NCBI GenBank assembly: GCA_048267965.1
Contig: JBLWWK010000002.1
Coordinates: 1 to 64,000 of the forward strand
Reading direction: 5' to 3'
DNA length: 64,000 nt
Source: GCA-2705995 sp048267965
GTDB lineage: Bacteria > Bacteroidota > Bacteroidia > Flavobacteriales_G > Salibacteraceae
A model generated the notes under the pieces. That model ran no database searches and was not told the origin of the DNA. It saw only the letters and a program-made list of their open reading frames with translations. The translations under genes and the position numbers were made by a program. Shown in pieces: positions 19,001 through 27,075 of the stretch. Positions within the stretch are counted from its first letter, which is position 1. Each line of letters starts with the position of its first letter.

Positions 19001-20556
19001 TACCCCATGTAGGTATACCTCAACAGCATACCTTCTATGGCTGTAGGTGGTAATTTTACGCAAGATGCAATTTCGTTGAGGGTAAATTCTCGCGTTCCGT
19101 ATTGATCACTGCACTGCTTTATTTGCGACAAAGGATGGCGATCTCCCACTCCCATAAGTGCATCAAACTCTCTTTGTGTATAATAGCTTAGCGAGGTAAA
19201 ATAAGCGCGTTTATCGGTAGACATAAGCGCTGCTTTAAACTCTATTAACGGATCATCAATTTTCCAATCCATTAATTCAAAATTCATTTCAAACCCATGA
19301 AAATTATTCACGTAGGGCGCTTGATCCATCCCCTCATCGGTTTTAAGTAAGTTGACTTCTCGTTCATCAGTAAACAGTTTAAATGTTAACCCCGGATGAA
19401 CAATGGTGTCTGTGTCTAGAGCCATTTGAATATAGCACGAATTAGAAACAATTCGGTTTCTCTGCTTATCGTCTTGTACTTCGTCTTTTTTTCTTCTTCT
19501 TTTCTCTTCCTCTTCTTTAACCGCTAAATCGGTGTTGATGTTAATAATAAAGCGTTGAGCAGAAGCAATTAAAAAGGGTTTATTTTCTCTGTGAATAATT
19601 ACACGAGAAGGAACTTCTGGGGTTCCTGCCCCTAAGAAACGAACACCATGTTGAGCAAAACCACCATCGTAATCTACCTTATCGATTATATTTTTAATTA
19701 CTAATCTTTTCTCGTATGAATCGAACCGCGGATAGCTCACTCTGTCTCCAGAAACATCTGAAATAATGTTTTCTTCTAATTTTCCGAGTAGGGGTTTTTG
19801 AAAGTATTGAGCATTCGTAAAAAGTACCGAATCTGCTTCGAAACTCGGTTTTCTCATATCAATTCGATAGGTACTTAACTGAGCAAACATTTTTGTGGGG
19901 TCGAATCTAGCTCTCGACCAATCAATTTTACCCCCATCACCGTCCCAACGTTGTTCTAATGGGTAGTAGGAACCGCTTGTCGAGTGAACGATAGAACTGT
20001 CTCTTTTGGCATAACACTTTAGCGTAGTTTCAGGAAAAATTAATTTAGGTTGACCGCCTAGTTCCATTTTATAACTTCCCGAAGTCGCCATCCATTTTAC
20101 AGAACCCGATTGAGTTTCGTAAAGGGTTCCATCTTTAAACAAGAAGCGAGTAAACGAGAGGTATTTCGACAAATCTCTTTTTTCGCTTTTCTCGTCTGTT
20201 AAGCTCAAAATGGCTGTATACCACGGCTCGAATTGACCTATGGCTATGTCTGAATCTACAAAATTGATGAGCCCTTCAATGAAGTTTCCCATATCTGGGA
20301 ACGGACGCAATTTAATGCTATCCATAACATTGAGGACTTCAACAATTTTCTGCTTTTCGGTATCACCGTATTTTCCGCTGTTCCATGAAACGCGAAAGTC
20401 ATCAATGAGGCTTTTTGCCGATTTCCGATCATATTGGCCGAACATTTTTTCTAAATCTTCCATTAGAATTTCTGTTTCGGTTGAATATCGCTGGTTTTGA
20501 CCAAATGCTAATGTGGTACATAAAATCAGCAAAAGTGACGCGAGAAATCGGCTCAT
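16027..20556 (-). CDS. Very large exported protein of unknown function
   Basis: A 1509-aa protein with a signal peptide (LLLILCTTLAFGQ, cut near residue 19). No domain is recognised with confidence. An N-terminal helical section (about 20-120) is followed by over 1200 residues rich in beta strand, with recurring aromatic and acidic strand patterns (for example GGKIDWSRARFD, YVNYNTETQRVTLNEK, YQAYLDRFTWYMD). These could be stacked barrel or jelly-roll repeats like those of LptA/OstA or AsmA-type proteins, but this is only an impression. The C-terminus is basic (KDDRTLKERKQKPYVFMKGTKR). It lies 4 bases after prmA and before plsY. The position next to a membrane-lipid gene would suit an envelope role. 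Confidence 0.8.
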   Translation of the reverse strand: MSRFLASLLLILCTTLAFGQNQRYSTETEILMEDLEKMFGQYDRKSAKSLIDDFRVSWNSGKYGDTEKQKIVEVLNVMDSIKLRPFPDMGNFIEGLINFVDSDIAIGQFEPWYTAILSLTDEKSEKRDLSKYLSFTRFLFKDGTLYETQSGSVKWMATSGSYKMELGGQPKLIFPETTLKCYAKRDSSIVHSTSGSYYPLEQRWDGDGGKIDWSRARFDPTKMFAQLSTYRIDMRKPSFEADSVLFTNAQYFQKPLLGKLEENIISDVSGDRVSYPRFDSYEKRLVIKNIIDKVDYDGGFAQHGVRFLGAGTPEVPSRVIIHRENKPFLIASAQRFIININTDLAVKEEEEKRRRKKDEVQDDKQRNRIVSNSCYIQMALDTDTIVHPGLTFKLFTDEREVNLLKTDEGMDQAPYVNNFHGFEMNFELMDWKIDDPLIEFKAALMSTDKRAYFTSLSYYTQREFDALMGVGDRHPLSQIKQCSDQYGTREFTLNEIASCVKLPPTAIEGMLLRYTYMGYVNYNTETQRVTLNEKLFHHVLSRSERSDFDVINIVSDADGTKGGVNATMNLLNYDLTIVGVDRIVLSTAHRVGIFPKENQVVVGKNRNIRCDGVYSAGKFEFFGSKFDFNYEEFNVDMPIVDSVQIWSNSAKKDERGKYMERRVLTKLENLKGKLQIDIAQNKSGRFDIPKYPIFDSEQTSYAYYDKNEVLNKVYPRDDFYFQVNPFVFDSLDKVTNEQIQFEGTFVSAGIFPDFEETLRLQEDNSLGFKRTTGGGGVPAYGGKGTYKQEIRLSHEGLRGGGVLNYLTATAASDDFIFYPDSVNTVTKAFTIEEQVSPVEYPTVNAQEVYMHWMPYTDELQASTIEGKEPFDMYAGVSKHEGQLNYTPTGLSGSGVNSFEGAKLTSNKMDFLFYELLADTADFELATDSLFETVAFTTEGINAHIDFKERVAKCKSNGDPALTTFDQVQYQAYLDRFTWYMDSEQVEFSSKGGEVNQGTESIELEGSKFTSINPKQDSLSWYAKSAVYDLAVHKIDANEVEFIDVADARVFPGDGKVTVLKEAEMVPLEGSEIVANRKLQYHKVYDAQTKINGRWAYKASGKYDYLDENQRIQTLTIDEVTPDTSRQTIANGVIALEDNFMLSPAFAFHGKFDIEANRKHLNFDGYGVLQHSCEMVSPNHFRMKSVVDPEDIVITIDEPFNRAQSTLTNTLVIPYDSSVIYSTFLTPLATKQDHQAMPTSGYLVFDKATQEYRISSFEKLNERSLPGNYMALNSSDCSIEGEGQMQLSHETGFVDLNVVGKYNQNTITKETNFEAVVLLDFLFAKKALELIKEEMLLSNLKGVDFQRATYETALRELVGTEDANEMIGKMSLGKSVKVPDELNKTILFNDVKMRWNQEKEMFQSVGPLGIGNFGKEEVSRYVDGHLLIENTRRGVEINLLIEISANKWFAFNYKTATGYMRVYSSIDEFNTIVDETKKDDRTLKERKQKPYVFMKGTKRLRTEIANKAED

Positions 20557-20560
20557 AAGC

Positions 20561-21394
20561 TTATGATTTTGTAAATTGAATAACGCTCCAATTGCGGTCT
20601 GTACGAGTTAAGACAAACTCTAAACCGCACGCTTCGGCTTTTGCTTGAATGTCTTGAACATCGTAATGGTAAAAACCACTGGTAAGCAACGTTCCGCCTG
20701 TTTTGAGCGCTTTAGCGTAAATAGGTAATTGGTTTAAGATAATGTTCTTGTTAATATTAGCCAGAATAGTATCGTACGGTTCGTCTCCGATTAACTCTTC
20801 TTCTCCCAAAAGAACGTCTATCTTATCTAAATTATTCTTCTCAACATTTTCTTTCGAATTGGTATACGCCCATTCGTTATTGTCGATAGCTTTAAGGTCG
20901 GTAGCTCCTTTCATTCTAGCTAAAATGGCTAAAACAGCTGTGCCACACCCCATATCTAAAACACGATGATTTTCAACGTTTAATTCTAGCAAAGAAGACA
21001 ACATTAGAAACGTGGTAGCATGATGACCTGTACCAAAACTCATTTTGGGATCGATCAAAATTCTATAGTCGTATTCTTTTTCGATGTTATGAAAAGAAGC
21101 ATAAACAATACAGCGCGTATCGATTTCGATAGGCGAAAAGTTCTTTTCCCATTCTTCGTTCCAATTTTGAACTTGATAAGGTCGAAAAACATAGCTAGCC
21201 TCTACTAAATCGCTGTTGAGAGTTTCTACTTTTTTCATTGCATCTTCGTTAAACTGATCTGACAAAATGTAGGCCGTTAAACCCTCATCGGTAGTAACGA
21301 AACTTTCGAAACCGATTTCTCCTAATTCTGCTGCTAAAACATCATTCCAAGGAGAAGCGGGTGTTAGTGTAAAATCTACTTCTGTGTATTGCAT
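20561..21394 (-). CDS. prmA: Ribosomal protein L11 methyltransferase PrmA
   Basis: A 277-aa cytoplasmic methyltransferase that methylates ribosomal protein L11 using SAM. The N-terminal substrate-recognition domain (about 1-110) is followed by the SAM domain, with DPKMSFGTGHHATT, motif I VLDMGCGTAVLAI and motif IV ILANINKNI. The length and order match the family. The intergenic gaps on each side are only 3-4 bases (tpiA upstream, the 1509-aa gene downstream), so it is internal to an operon. Confidence 0.95.
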   Translation of the reverse strand: MQYTEVDFTLTPASPWNDVLAAELGEIGFESFVTTDEGLTAYILSDQFNEDAMKKVETLNSDLVEASYVFRPYQVQNWNEEWEKNFSPIEIDTRCIVYASFHNIEKEYDYRILIDPKMSFGTGHHATTFLMLSSLLELNVENHRVLDMGCGTAVLAILARMKGATDLKAIDNNEWAYTNSKENVEKNNLDKIDVLLGEEELIGDEPYDTILANINKNIILNQLPIYAKALKTGGTLLTSGFYHYDVQDIQAKAEACGLEFVLTRTDRNWSVIQFTKS

Positions 21395-21397
21395 TGC

Positions 21398-22162
21398 TTA
21401 AAATGAATGTACGATTGAAACAAAGTCTTCAGCCATTAATGCTGCACCACCAATTAAACCGCCATCGATATCTGCTTGAGCAAATAATTCTTTAGCGTTG
21501 GTAGGCTTACAAGAACCACCGTAGAGAATCGAAATAGCATCTGCTGATTCTGCACCAAATTGCTTTTCGATGAGTTGACGAATAAATGCGTGAACTTCTT
21601 GTGCTTGTTCGGGAGAAGCTGTTTCTCCTGTGCCAATAGCCCAAACAGGTTCGTAGGCAATTACTACATTGCTTAATTCAGCTTGAGACAAATGAAACAA
21701 AGCAACAGAAACTTGCTGCTCGATTACGGCTAGGTATTTACCTGATTTTCTTTCTTCTAATGATTCTCCACAGCAAAAGATGGGTTTTAACTCGTTTTTG
21801 AGCGCTAACGCTATTTTCTCTGCCATCATTCCATCGGTTTCGTGGTTATATAACCTTCTTTCAGAATGACCAATAATAACGTATTCGGTTCCTACCGATT
21901 TTAGCATTTCTGCAGATACCTCTCCGGTAAATGCACCTACTTCTTTTTCACTTACATTTTGTGCTGCAACACTAATGCTGCTTACGCCTTGGGTAGCTTC
22001 TACACACGCTGGCAAAAAAGGAAATGGAGGCGATAAAATTACCTCAGTGTTGGTAGAAAGTTGGTTTGAAAGAGCTTTAACTACATCGTTAGCCAAGGCA
22101 GTTGCCGTTGAGAATGTAGTATTCATTTTCCAGTTTCCGGCTACAATTTGTTTTCTAGCCAT
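21398..22162 (-). CDS. tpiA: Triose-phosphate isomerase
   Basis: A 254-aa glycolytic enzyme interconverting dihydroxyacetone phosphate and glyceraldehyde-3-phosphate. Catalytic residues are visible: Lys in AGNWKMNTT (about residue 12), His in IIGHSERR, and Glu in VIAYEPVWAIGTG on the flexible-loop side, followed by SILYGGSCKPTN and GGLIGGAAL for the phosphate. It lies 3 bases after the BT_3928-like gene and 3 bases before prmA; the BT_3928-tpiA order is common in Bacteroidota. Confidence 0.98.
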   Translation of the reverse strand: MARKQIVAGNWKMNTTFSTATALANDVVKALSNQLSTNTEVILSPPFPFLPACVEATQGVSSISVAAQNVSEKEVGAFTGEVSAEMLKSVGTEYVIIGHSERRLYNHETDGMMAEKIALALKNELKPIFCCGESLEERKSGKYLAVIEQQVSVALFHLSQAELSNVVIAYEPVWAIGTGETASPEQAQEVHAFIRQLIEKQFGAESADAISILYGGSCKPTNAKELFAQADIDGGLIGGAALMAEDFVSIVHSF

Positions 22163-22165
22163 AGT

Positions 22166-23458
22166 TTATAGTTTTTCAGTTTTTACTTTTTCAAAGGTGG
22201 GGAAATCGTTGTAATGCCACTTACCCATTACGGTTCCATTTTTCAACAAAACTAACCCCGGATTTGAGCGAATTACTGTTTTTAACGTAATAGCATCTGC
22301 ACTTAAATATGGAAATGCGTTGTTGTTTTGGTGGCGAAAGGTTTCTGCCTCATCGTAAAGAGCAGCGGTAACTCCGTAGAAAGGAATTCCAGCCGATTCT
22401 GCTTGTTGTTGAAAAGTATTTAACGTTGGTTGAATTTCAGTATCCGTTTGCGTTAAATCATAAGCAACCACTAGAAAAACAGCGTCTTCAGATAAAATTT
22501 GATCGGTTAAATCTTCACCTGATTCTAAACTGATTAAAGAAAAATCATGAACAGGCGGTTCGTACCCTTCTTTGTATAAAATAGGTTCAGAAGTTTCTGC
22601 AATTTCTAGGTTCTCGTCTTTCCAAACTTCCTTCTCTAGGTAATCGATTGAATTAACGGTAGAAGTTTCTCCGGTTTGTTTGTTTTTCATGGTATACTCA
22701 TACATGTATTCAGGTGGTGTTTCCCCTTCAGGAATCTCCATACCTTCTTGAATATTTTTACCGACAGCATACGGTCTAAAATCTTCGATAGGCAAGTGAG
22801 AATACGTGTAATACGAAAACGCAAACGAGATAACCGTAGCAACACCTGCCAGCGCCCAAGCAACACCTTCACCTGGGTAAAATTTCTTAACTAAAATGGC
22901 TACCCCGTATGTAAACAATGCAAAAATAACGGGAAATGCCCATCCAATTACCCCTACAGAAAAAAGTAAAATCAGCGCCACCGAAATAGCCATATAAATA
23001 AGATCTTGATTAATGGTGGTTGGTGTAATCGTATCTTTTTTCCAGAAGATAATCCCTATAAAAAAGAGCAGCACCACATCTTTAGTGAAAGACTCCCAAG
23101 GAGTAAGTTTTAAAGCGTCTCCGAAACAACCGCAATCGGTTACTTTATTGAAATACGCTGAATAAAACGTTAAGAAAGTAAAAAACACAATCATCCCTAA
23201 GAGCGACCAAGCGGTAAGTTTGCTTTTATAGCCTAAAATAAGCGCCACCCCGAGAACAATTTCTACCACGCAAATAAGCACAGACAAGTGCCAAGCTACT
23301 GGATCTAAAAAGGGTAAATTAAGCACATCGGTAGCAAAATAATCGTGCAGCTTATAAGCAAAGCCCAACGTATCGTTTGCCTTTATAAGGCCAGACACAA
23401 TAAACAACGAGCCCACTAACAAACGAGAAATAAGTACTAATAACTTCATAACTTTCAA
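22166..23458 (-). CDS. BT_3928-type DoxX/MauE membrane protein
   Basis: A 430-aa inner-membrane protein. The N-terminal 140 residues are a DoxX/MauE-like four-helix domain with the typical GLIKANDTLGFAYKL and the Cys motif TDCGCFGDAL. Further helices lie at about 140-215, and the C-terminal 200 residues are a soluble part that looks thioredoxin-like (VFLVVAYDLTQTD, LVLLKNGTVMGKWHYNDFP), but I see no CxxC active site there. Bacteroidota homologues are annotated as BT_3928 family, function unknown; a redox or disulfide role is inferred from the MauE link. The neighbours DUF1599 and tpiA are conserved. Confidence 0.85.
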   Translation of the reverse strand: MKVMKLLVLISRLLVGSLFIVSGLIKANDTLGFAYKLHDYFATDVLNLPFLDPVAWHLSVLICVVEIVLGVALILGYKSKLTAWSLLGMIVFFTFLTFYSAYFNKVTDCGCFGDALKLTPWESFTKDVVLLFFIGIIFWKKDTITPTTINQDLIYMAISVALILLFSVGVIGWAFPVIFALFTYGVAILVKKFYPGEGVAWALAGVATVISFAFSYYTYSHLPIEDFRPYAVGKNIQEGMEIPEGETPPEYMYEYTMKNKQTGETSTVNSIDYLEKEVWKDENLEIAETSEPILYKEGYEPPVHDFSLISLESGEDLTDQILSEDAVFLVVAYDLTQTDTEIQPTLNTFQQQAESAGIPFYGVTAALYDEAETFRHQNNNAFPYLSADAITLKTVIRSNPGLVLLKNGTVMGKWHYNDFPTFEKVKTEKL

Positions 23459-23528
23459 TAAATTAAGTGATTCAAGAACTACTAAATTAAGTAGCCTTTT
23501 GGCGGCTTATTGCCCTATTAACATATCG

Positions 23529-24074
23529 TTAAACATTCGCTTCGCCTAGTAAAATTAGCGCGAAAACAGAATAGTTGATAATGTCTTGATAATTAGCATC
23601 AATTCCTTCAGAAATTAAAGTTTTGCCTGCGTTATCTTCAATTTGCTTAATTCTTAAAATCTTCATTAAGATTAAATCGGTTAAAGAGCTTACACGCATA
23701 TCTCTCCACGCCTCACCGTAATCGTGGTTTTTGTTGAGCATTAACGTTTTGGTAGTTTCAATATGTTGGGCATAAAGTTTTTCTACTTCGGTAGGATCCA
23801 TTTCTACATCCGTAGTATGTCCTTTCTCTAACTGAATAAGCCCCATTACGCAATAATTGATCAGTCCAATATACTCAGGCACAACCCCCTCGTTCACTTT
23901 AGCAACTTCTGTTTGTTCTAAGGTGCTAATTCTCTTCGCCTTTATAAAAATTTGATCGGTAATTGACGTAGGCCTTAATATGCGCCATGCCGTACCGTAA
24001 TCTTTCATTTTAGTGGTGAAAATATGGTTACATTTGGCAACCACCGTGTTGTATTCGTTTTCTGTATTAGTCAT
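23529..24074 (-). CDS. DUF1599 domain protein (internal duplication)
   Basis: A 181-aa cytoplasmic protein made of two tandem copies of one unit. Copy one has MKDYGTAWRILRPTSITDQI and ends in YIGLINYCVMGLIQLE; copy two has NHDYGEAWRDMRVSSLTDLI and ends in DIINYSVFALILLGEA. This is the DUF1599 family, described as associated with nucleotide modification systems elsewhere but carried next to folP in most Bacteroidota. The molecular function is unknown. Its ATG lies only 21 bases from the divergent folP ATG, so each gene's promoter must lie within the other's reading frame. Confidence 0.88.
   Translation of the reverse strand: MTNTENEYNTVVAKCNHIFTTKMKDYGTAWRILRPTSITDQIFIKAKRISTLEQTEVAKVNEGVVPEYIGLINYCVMGLIQLEKGHTTDVEMDPTEVEKLYAQHIETTKTLMLNKNHDYGEAWRDMRVSSLTDLILMKILRIKQIEDNAGKTLISEGIDANYQDIINYSVFALILLGEANV
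24029..24036 (+). promoter_or_regulatory. Candidate -7 box for folP
   Basis: TACATTTG matches TAnnTTTG and lies 60 bases before the folP ATG, inside the divergent DUF1599 reading frame. No TTG -33 element is found at the usual distance. Confidence 0.3.
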
Positions 24075-24095
24075 TATTTAGAGCGTTTTCAGCTT

Positions 24096-24947
24096 ATGGC
24101 GCAAGATATGTTTTTCAGCAAAAATTTCACATTGAATCTCCGTGGAGATTTAATCGATTTATCCTCTCCCAAGGTAATGGGAATTCTCAACATCACACCC
24201 GATAGTTTTTTTGAGGCAAGTCGTGTTCCTACCGAAAAAGAACTGCTAAAAAAGGCAGAAAAGATGATTGTAGAAGGAGCCGATTTGCTCGATTTAGGCG
24301 CTTATTCAACACGACCTGGAGCTCAAAATATTTCGGTGAGTGAAGAAATAGCGAGATTGGTTCCTGCCGTTAATGCAATTCGTAAAAACTTTGACGAGAT
24401 TTACCTTTCTGCCGATACTTTTAGAAGTGAAGTAGCCAAGGCTGCCGTTGATGCCGGTGCCGATTTAATTAACGATGTGGCTGGGGGTAATTTAGACCAA
24501 AACATGTTCGAAACCGTAGCCCAATTGCAGGTTCCGTATGTTTTAATGCACATGAGAGGAACCCCCGCGACCATGCAATCACTCACCCATTACACTCACC
24601 TTACGCAAGAGATTTTAGAAGAATTAGCCTTGAAAAAGCAACGATTGATGCAAATAGGGCTAAATGATGTATTAATCGACCCAGGATTTGGGTTTGCCAA
24701 AACCATTGACCAAAATTTTGAGTTGATGCGAAATTTAGAGCACTTTCACCAACTAGAAGCTCCTTTATTAATAGGTGTTTCTAGAAAAAGTATGGTGTAT
24801 AAAACACTTGGAACCACTGCCGAAAATGCCCTGGACGGAACCACCGTTTTACATGCCGAAGCTTTGCGAAAAGGAGCTTCAATTTTACGGGTTCACGATG
24901 TGGGTGCTGCAGTAAATGCCATTAAAATCGGTAGTCAACTTTGGTAA
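24096..24947 (+). CDS. folP: Dihydropteroate synthase
   Basis: A 283-aa folate-pathway enzyme that joins p-aminobenzoate to 6-hydroxymethyl-dihydropterin pyrophosphate, and the target of sulfonamides. Signature blocks in order: MGILNITPDSFF, LLDLGAYSTRPGA, LSADTFRSEVA, LINDVAGG, YVLMHMRGTP, IDPGFGFAKT and LIGVSRKS, then a C-terminal VLRVHDVG-like block as ILRVHDVGA. The frame extends upstream to an ATG at 24024, but that would run through the divergent gene; I chose the ATG at 24096 (MAQDMFF), with 24108 as an alternative. It is followed by dacA. Confidence 0.96.
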   Translation: MAQDMFFSKNFTLNLRGDLIDLSSPKVMGILNITPDSFFEASRVPTEKELLKKAEKMIVEGADLLDLGAYSTRPGAQNISVSEEIARLVPAVNAIRKNFDEIYLSADTFRSEVAKAAVDAGADLINDVAGGNLDQNMFETVAQLQVPYVLMHMRGTPATMQSLTHYTHLTQEILEELALKKQRLMQIGLNDVLIDPGFGFAKTIDQNFELMRNLEHFHQLEAPLLIGVSRKSMVYKTLGTTAENALDGTTVLHAEALRKGASILRVHDVGAAVNAIKIGSQLW

Positions 24948-25008
24948 TTTTCACCTTAAAGACAGAAGTGTAACCCCACTCAAGAGTTGATTCGTTAATA
25001 TTGCATTT

Positions 25009-25830
25009 ATGCCGTTGCTATTTATTACTCTTCGTTGGTTAGATGTTTTAGACATCTTCTTGGTGGCTTTTCTGCTTTACCAAGTGTATCAACTTGCTAA
25101 AGGAACTGCGGCTGTTCGAATTTTTCTAGGCATTCTTGTTATCCTTATTGCTTGGAAAGTGACCGAAGTGCTTCAAATGCAACTGGTTTCTAACATTTTA
25201 GATCAATTCATTGGCATTGGAGCCATTGCGGTTATCATTATTTTTCAGCAAGAATTAAGGCGCTTTTTAATTGTTTTAGGTAATAATCGCTTTTTCAGGA
25301 GTTCTCGCAGTGGAAAAAACTTTTTTCAGTTTAGATTTCTATCTGAAGAGTTACAAGAAGAACTCAATACCCACGATATTGCCGCGGCTTGTCAACGAAT
25401 GTCGATCGATAAAACAGGTGCTTTAATGGTTTTTCCGGGTAAAACCGACTTATCGAATTACATAGAAACCGGAAAGAAAATTAACGCAGACGTGAGCTCA
25501 GAATTAATAGAAAGCATTTTTTACCACAACAATCCTCTTCATGATGGAGCGCTTATATTTAAGAATAACAGAATTGCAGGAGCCGGTTGCGTTTTACCGT
25601 TAAGTGAAAGTAGCACCTTGCCTCAGAAATATGGTCTTCGCCATAGAGCAGCTGTTGGCATCACCGAACTTTCTGATGCTGTAGTAGTAGTTATTTCTGA
25701 AGAAAGAGGAACTATTTCTATTGTTTCTCGGGGTAGAATTGAACCGTGCAAGAAAACAGATGTTATCGAAGATAAGTTGCGGGTTGCATTAGGACTTGAA
25801 TCAAACTCTACTCTTGATTCGAACGGTTAA
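25009..25830 (+). CDS. dacA: Diadenylate cyclase (CdaA/DacA type)
   Basis: A 273-aa membrane enzyme that condenses two ATP into the second messenger c-di-AMP. Three N-terminal membrane helices (about 8-25, 30-50, 60-80) precede the DAC catalytic domain. The DGA motif is in NPLHDGALIF and the RHR motif in GLRHRAAVGITE, both intact. It follows folP by 61 bases on the same strand, a common arrangement in Bacteroidota. c-di-AMP usually controls potassium and osmotic balance; receptors are not in the window. Confidence 0.96.
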   Translation: MPLLFITLRWLDVLDIFLVAFLLYQVYQLAKGTAAVRIFLGILVILIAWKVTEVLQMQLVSNILDQFIGIGAIAVIIIFQQELRRFLIVLGNNRFFRSSRSGKNFFQFRFLSEELQEELNTHDIAAACQRMSIDKTGALMVFPGKTDLSNYIETGKKINADVSSELIESIFYHNNPLHDGALIFKNNRIAGAGCVLPLSESSTLPQKYGLRHRAAVGITELSDAVVVVISEERGTISIVSRGRIEPCKKTDVIEDKLRVALGLESNSTLDSNG

Positions 25831-25832
25831 TT

Positions 25833-25840
25833 TAATTTTG
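25833..25840 (+). promoter_or_regulatory. Candidate -7 box upstream of def
   Basis: TAATTTTG, a match to TAnnTTTG, lies 21 bases before the def ATG, with TTG at 25814-25816 (16-base spacer) inside the end of dacA. Confidence 0.35.
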
Positions 25841-25861
25841 AACTTTATTAGAACTTAGTAT

Positions 25862-26443
25862 ATGATATTACCAATTGTAGCCTACGGAGATCCCGTTTTA
25901 AAGAAAATGGCTGAAGAGATTGACCAAAATTACGAAGGTTTATCTGCGCTTATCGATAACATGTTTGAAACCATGGAAAAAGCGCATGGGGTAGGCTTAG
26001 CGGCACCTCAAATTGGAAAATCAATTCGTTTGTTTATTGTAGATGCTCGTCCGTTTGCAGAAGACGAAGACCTCTCTGAAGAAGAAAGAAAAGAGCTTTC
26101 TAGTTTTCGTAAAGTCTTTATTAATCCCATTATTACCGAAGAATCGGGTGACGAATGGGGGTTTGAAGAAGGTTGCTTAAGTATTCCGAATATTCGTGAA
26201 GAGGTGTTTAGAAACGAAACCATCGAAATTGAATATTACAATGAAAAATGGGAGTTACTGACCGAAACCTACGATGGCATTGCCGCACGAGTAATTCAAC
26301 ACGAGTACGACCACATTGAAGGAATTTTATTTACCGATTACCTTTCACCGTTAAAGAAGCGATTTTTAAAAAAGAAACTCACCAACATTTCGAAAGGCAA
26401 TACCAGCGTAGACTATCGCATGAAATTCCCTGCAAAGAAATAA
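25862..26443 (+). CDS. def: Peptide deformylase
   Basis: A 193-aa metalloenzyme that removes the formyl group from nascent N-terminal methionine. The three family motifs are intact: GVGLAAPQIG, EEGCLSIP (metal-binding Cys) and QHEYDHIEG (HExxH). A modest insertion (EDEDLSEEERKELS) between motifs 1 and 2 is typical of Bacteroidota enzymes. It lies between dacA and a TPR lipoprotein. Confidence 0.98.
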   Translation: MILPIVAYGDPVLKKMAEEIDQNYEGLSALIDNMFETMEKAHGVGLAAPQIGKSIRLFIVDARPFAEDEDLSEEERKELSSFRKVFINPIITEESGDEWGFEEGCLSIPNIREEVFRNETIEIEYYNEKWELLTETYDGIAARVIQHEYDHIEGILFTDYLSPLKKRFLKKKLTNISKGNTSVDYRMKFPAKK

Positions 26444-26516
26444 CCCCTACTCTACCAAACTACGCTATCGTTTAGATCGTTTTCACTATAACAAATCACG
26501 TTAATACCTCAAGTTT

Positions 26517-27065
26517 ATGAAATACCTTTTTTTACTTTCTATTGCTATTGGCATAGTAGCTTGTACGCCTAAAGAAGAAAAGCTAAGTGACGATCAAATT
26601 AAGAAAAACATAATCACCAGTATAGACGAAACCAAAGAGCAACTAGAGCTTGCGGGTGAGAAAAACAAACCTTCACATGCAAAGCGTTTGGTTACGTTTT
26701 ATACGGATTATGCCAACCAGTTTCCTCAAGATTCGTTAGCTCCTGAAATGCTATTTATGGCCGGTAACGTTTGCATAGGCTTAGAAAATTACGATGAAGC
26801 CATTTCTTATTTCACTCGTATAGACGAACATTACAAACGTTACTTAAAAAGACCAGAAGCCATCTATTTATCTGGTTTTGTGGCAGATTATCATCAAAAT
26901 AAAAAAGGATTAGCCAAAAGGTATTACGACCGCGTAATCGAATTGTATCCTGATCACATTTTTGCAAAAGACGCTCAACTCGCCATTAACGCCCTAACCA
27001 TGAGTGATGAAGATCTTTTAAAAATGTTTCAAGAGAAGAATCAAGCTACCGCACAAGAAGAATAA
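26517..27065 (+). CDS. TPR-repeat lipoprotein
   Basis: A 182-aa lipoprotein with lipobox GIVACTP (Cys at about residue 16). The mature part is helical with TPR-like units: a YTDYANQFPQDSLAPEMLFMAG stretch (partly quoted), CIGLENYDEAISYFTRI and AKRYYDRVIELYPDHIFAKDA. This resembles the outer-membrane BamD/YbgF-type TPR lipoproteins, but it is shorter than BamD. Its role is unknown; a scaffold at the envelope is inferred. It is convergent with ruvX, whose stop lies 11 bases away. Confidence 0.82.
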   Translation: MKYLFLLSIAIGIVACTPKEEKLSDDQIKKNIITSIDETKEQLELAGEKNKPSHAKRLVTFYTDYANQFPQDSLAPEMLFMAGNVCIGLENYDEAISYFTRIDEHYKRYLKRPEAIYLSGFVADYHQNKKGLAKRYYDRVIELYPDHIFAKDAQLAINALTMSDEDLLKMFQEKNQATAQEE

Positions 27066-27075
27066 ACGCTTCTTT

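Noticed and set aside
24024..24095. Extended N-terminus of folP from the ATG at 24024
   Set aside because: It would read through the divergent DUF1599 gene and adds residues outside the folP fold; the start at 24096 is adequate.
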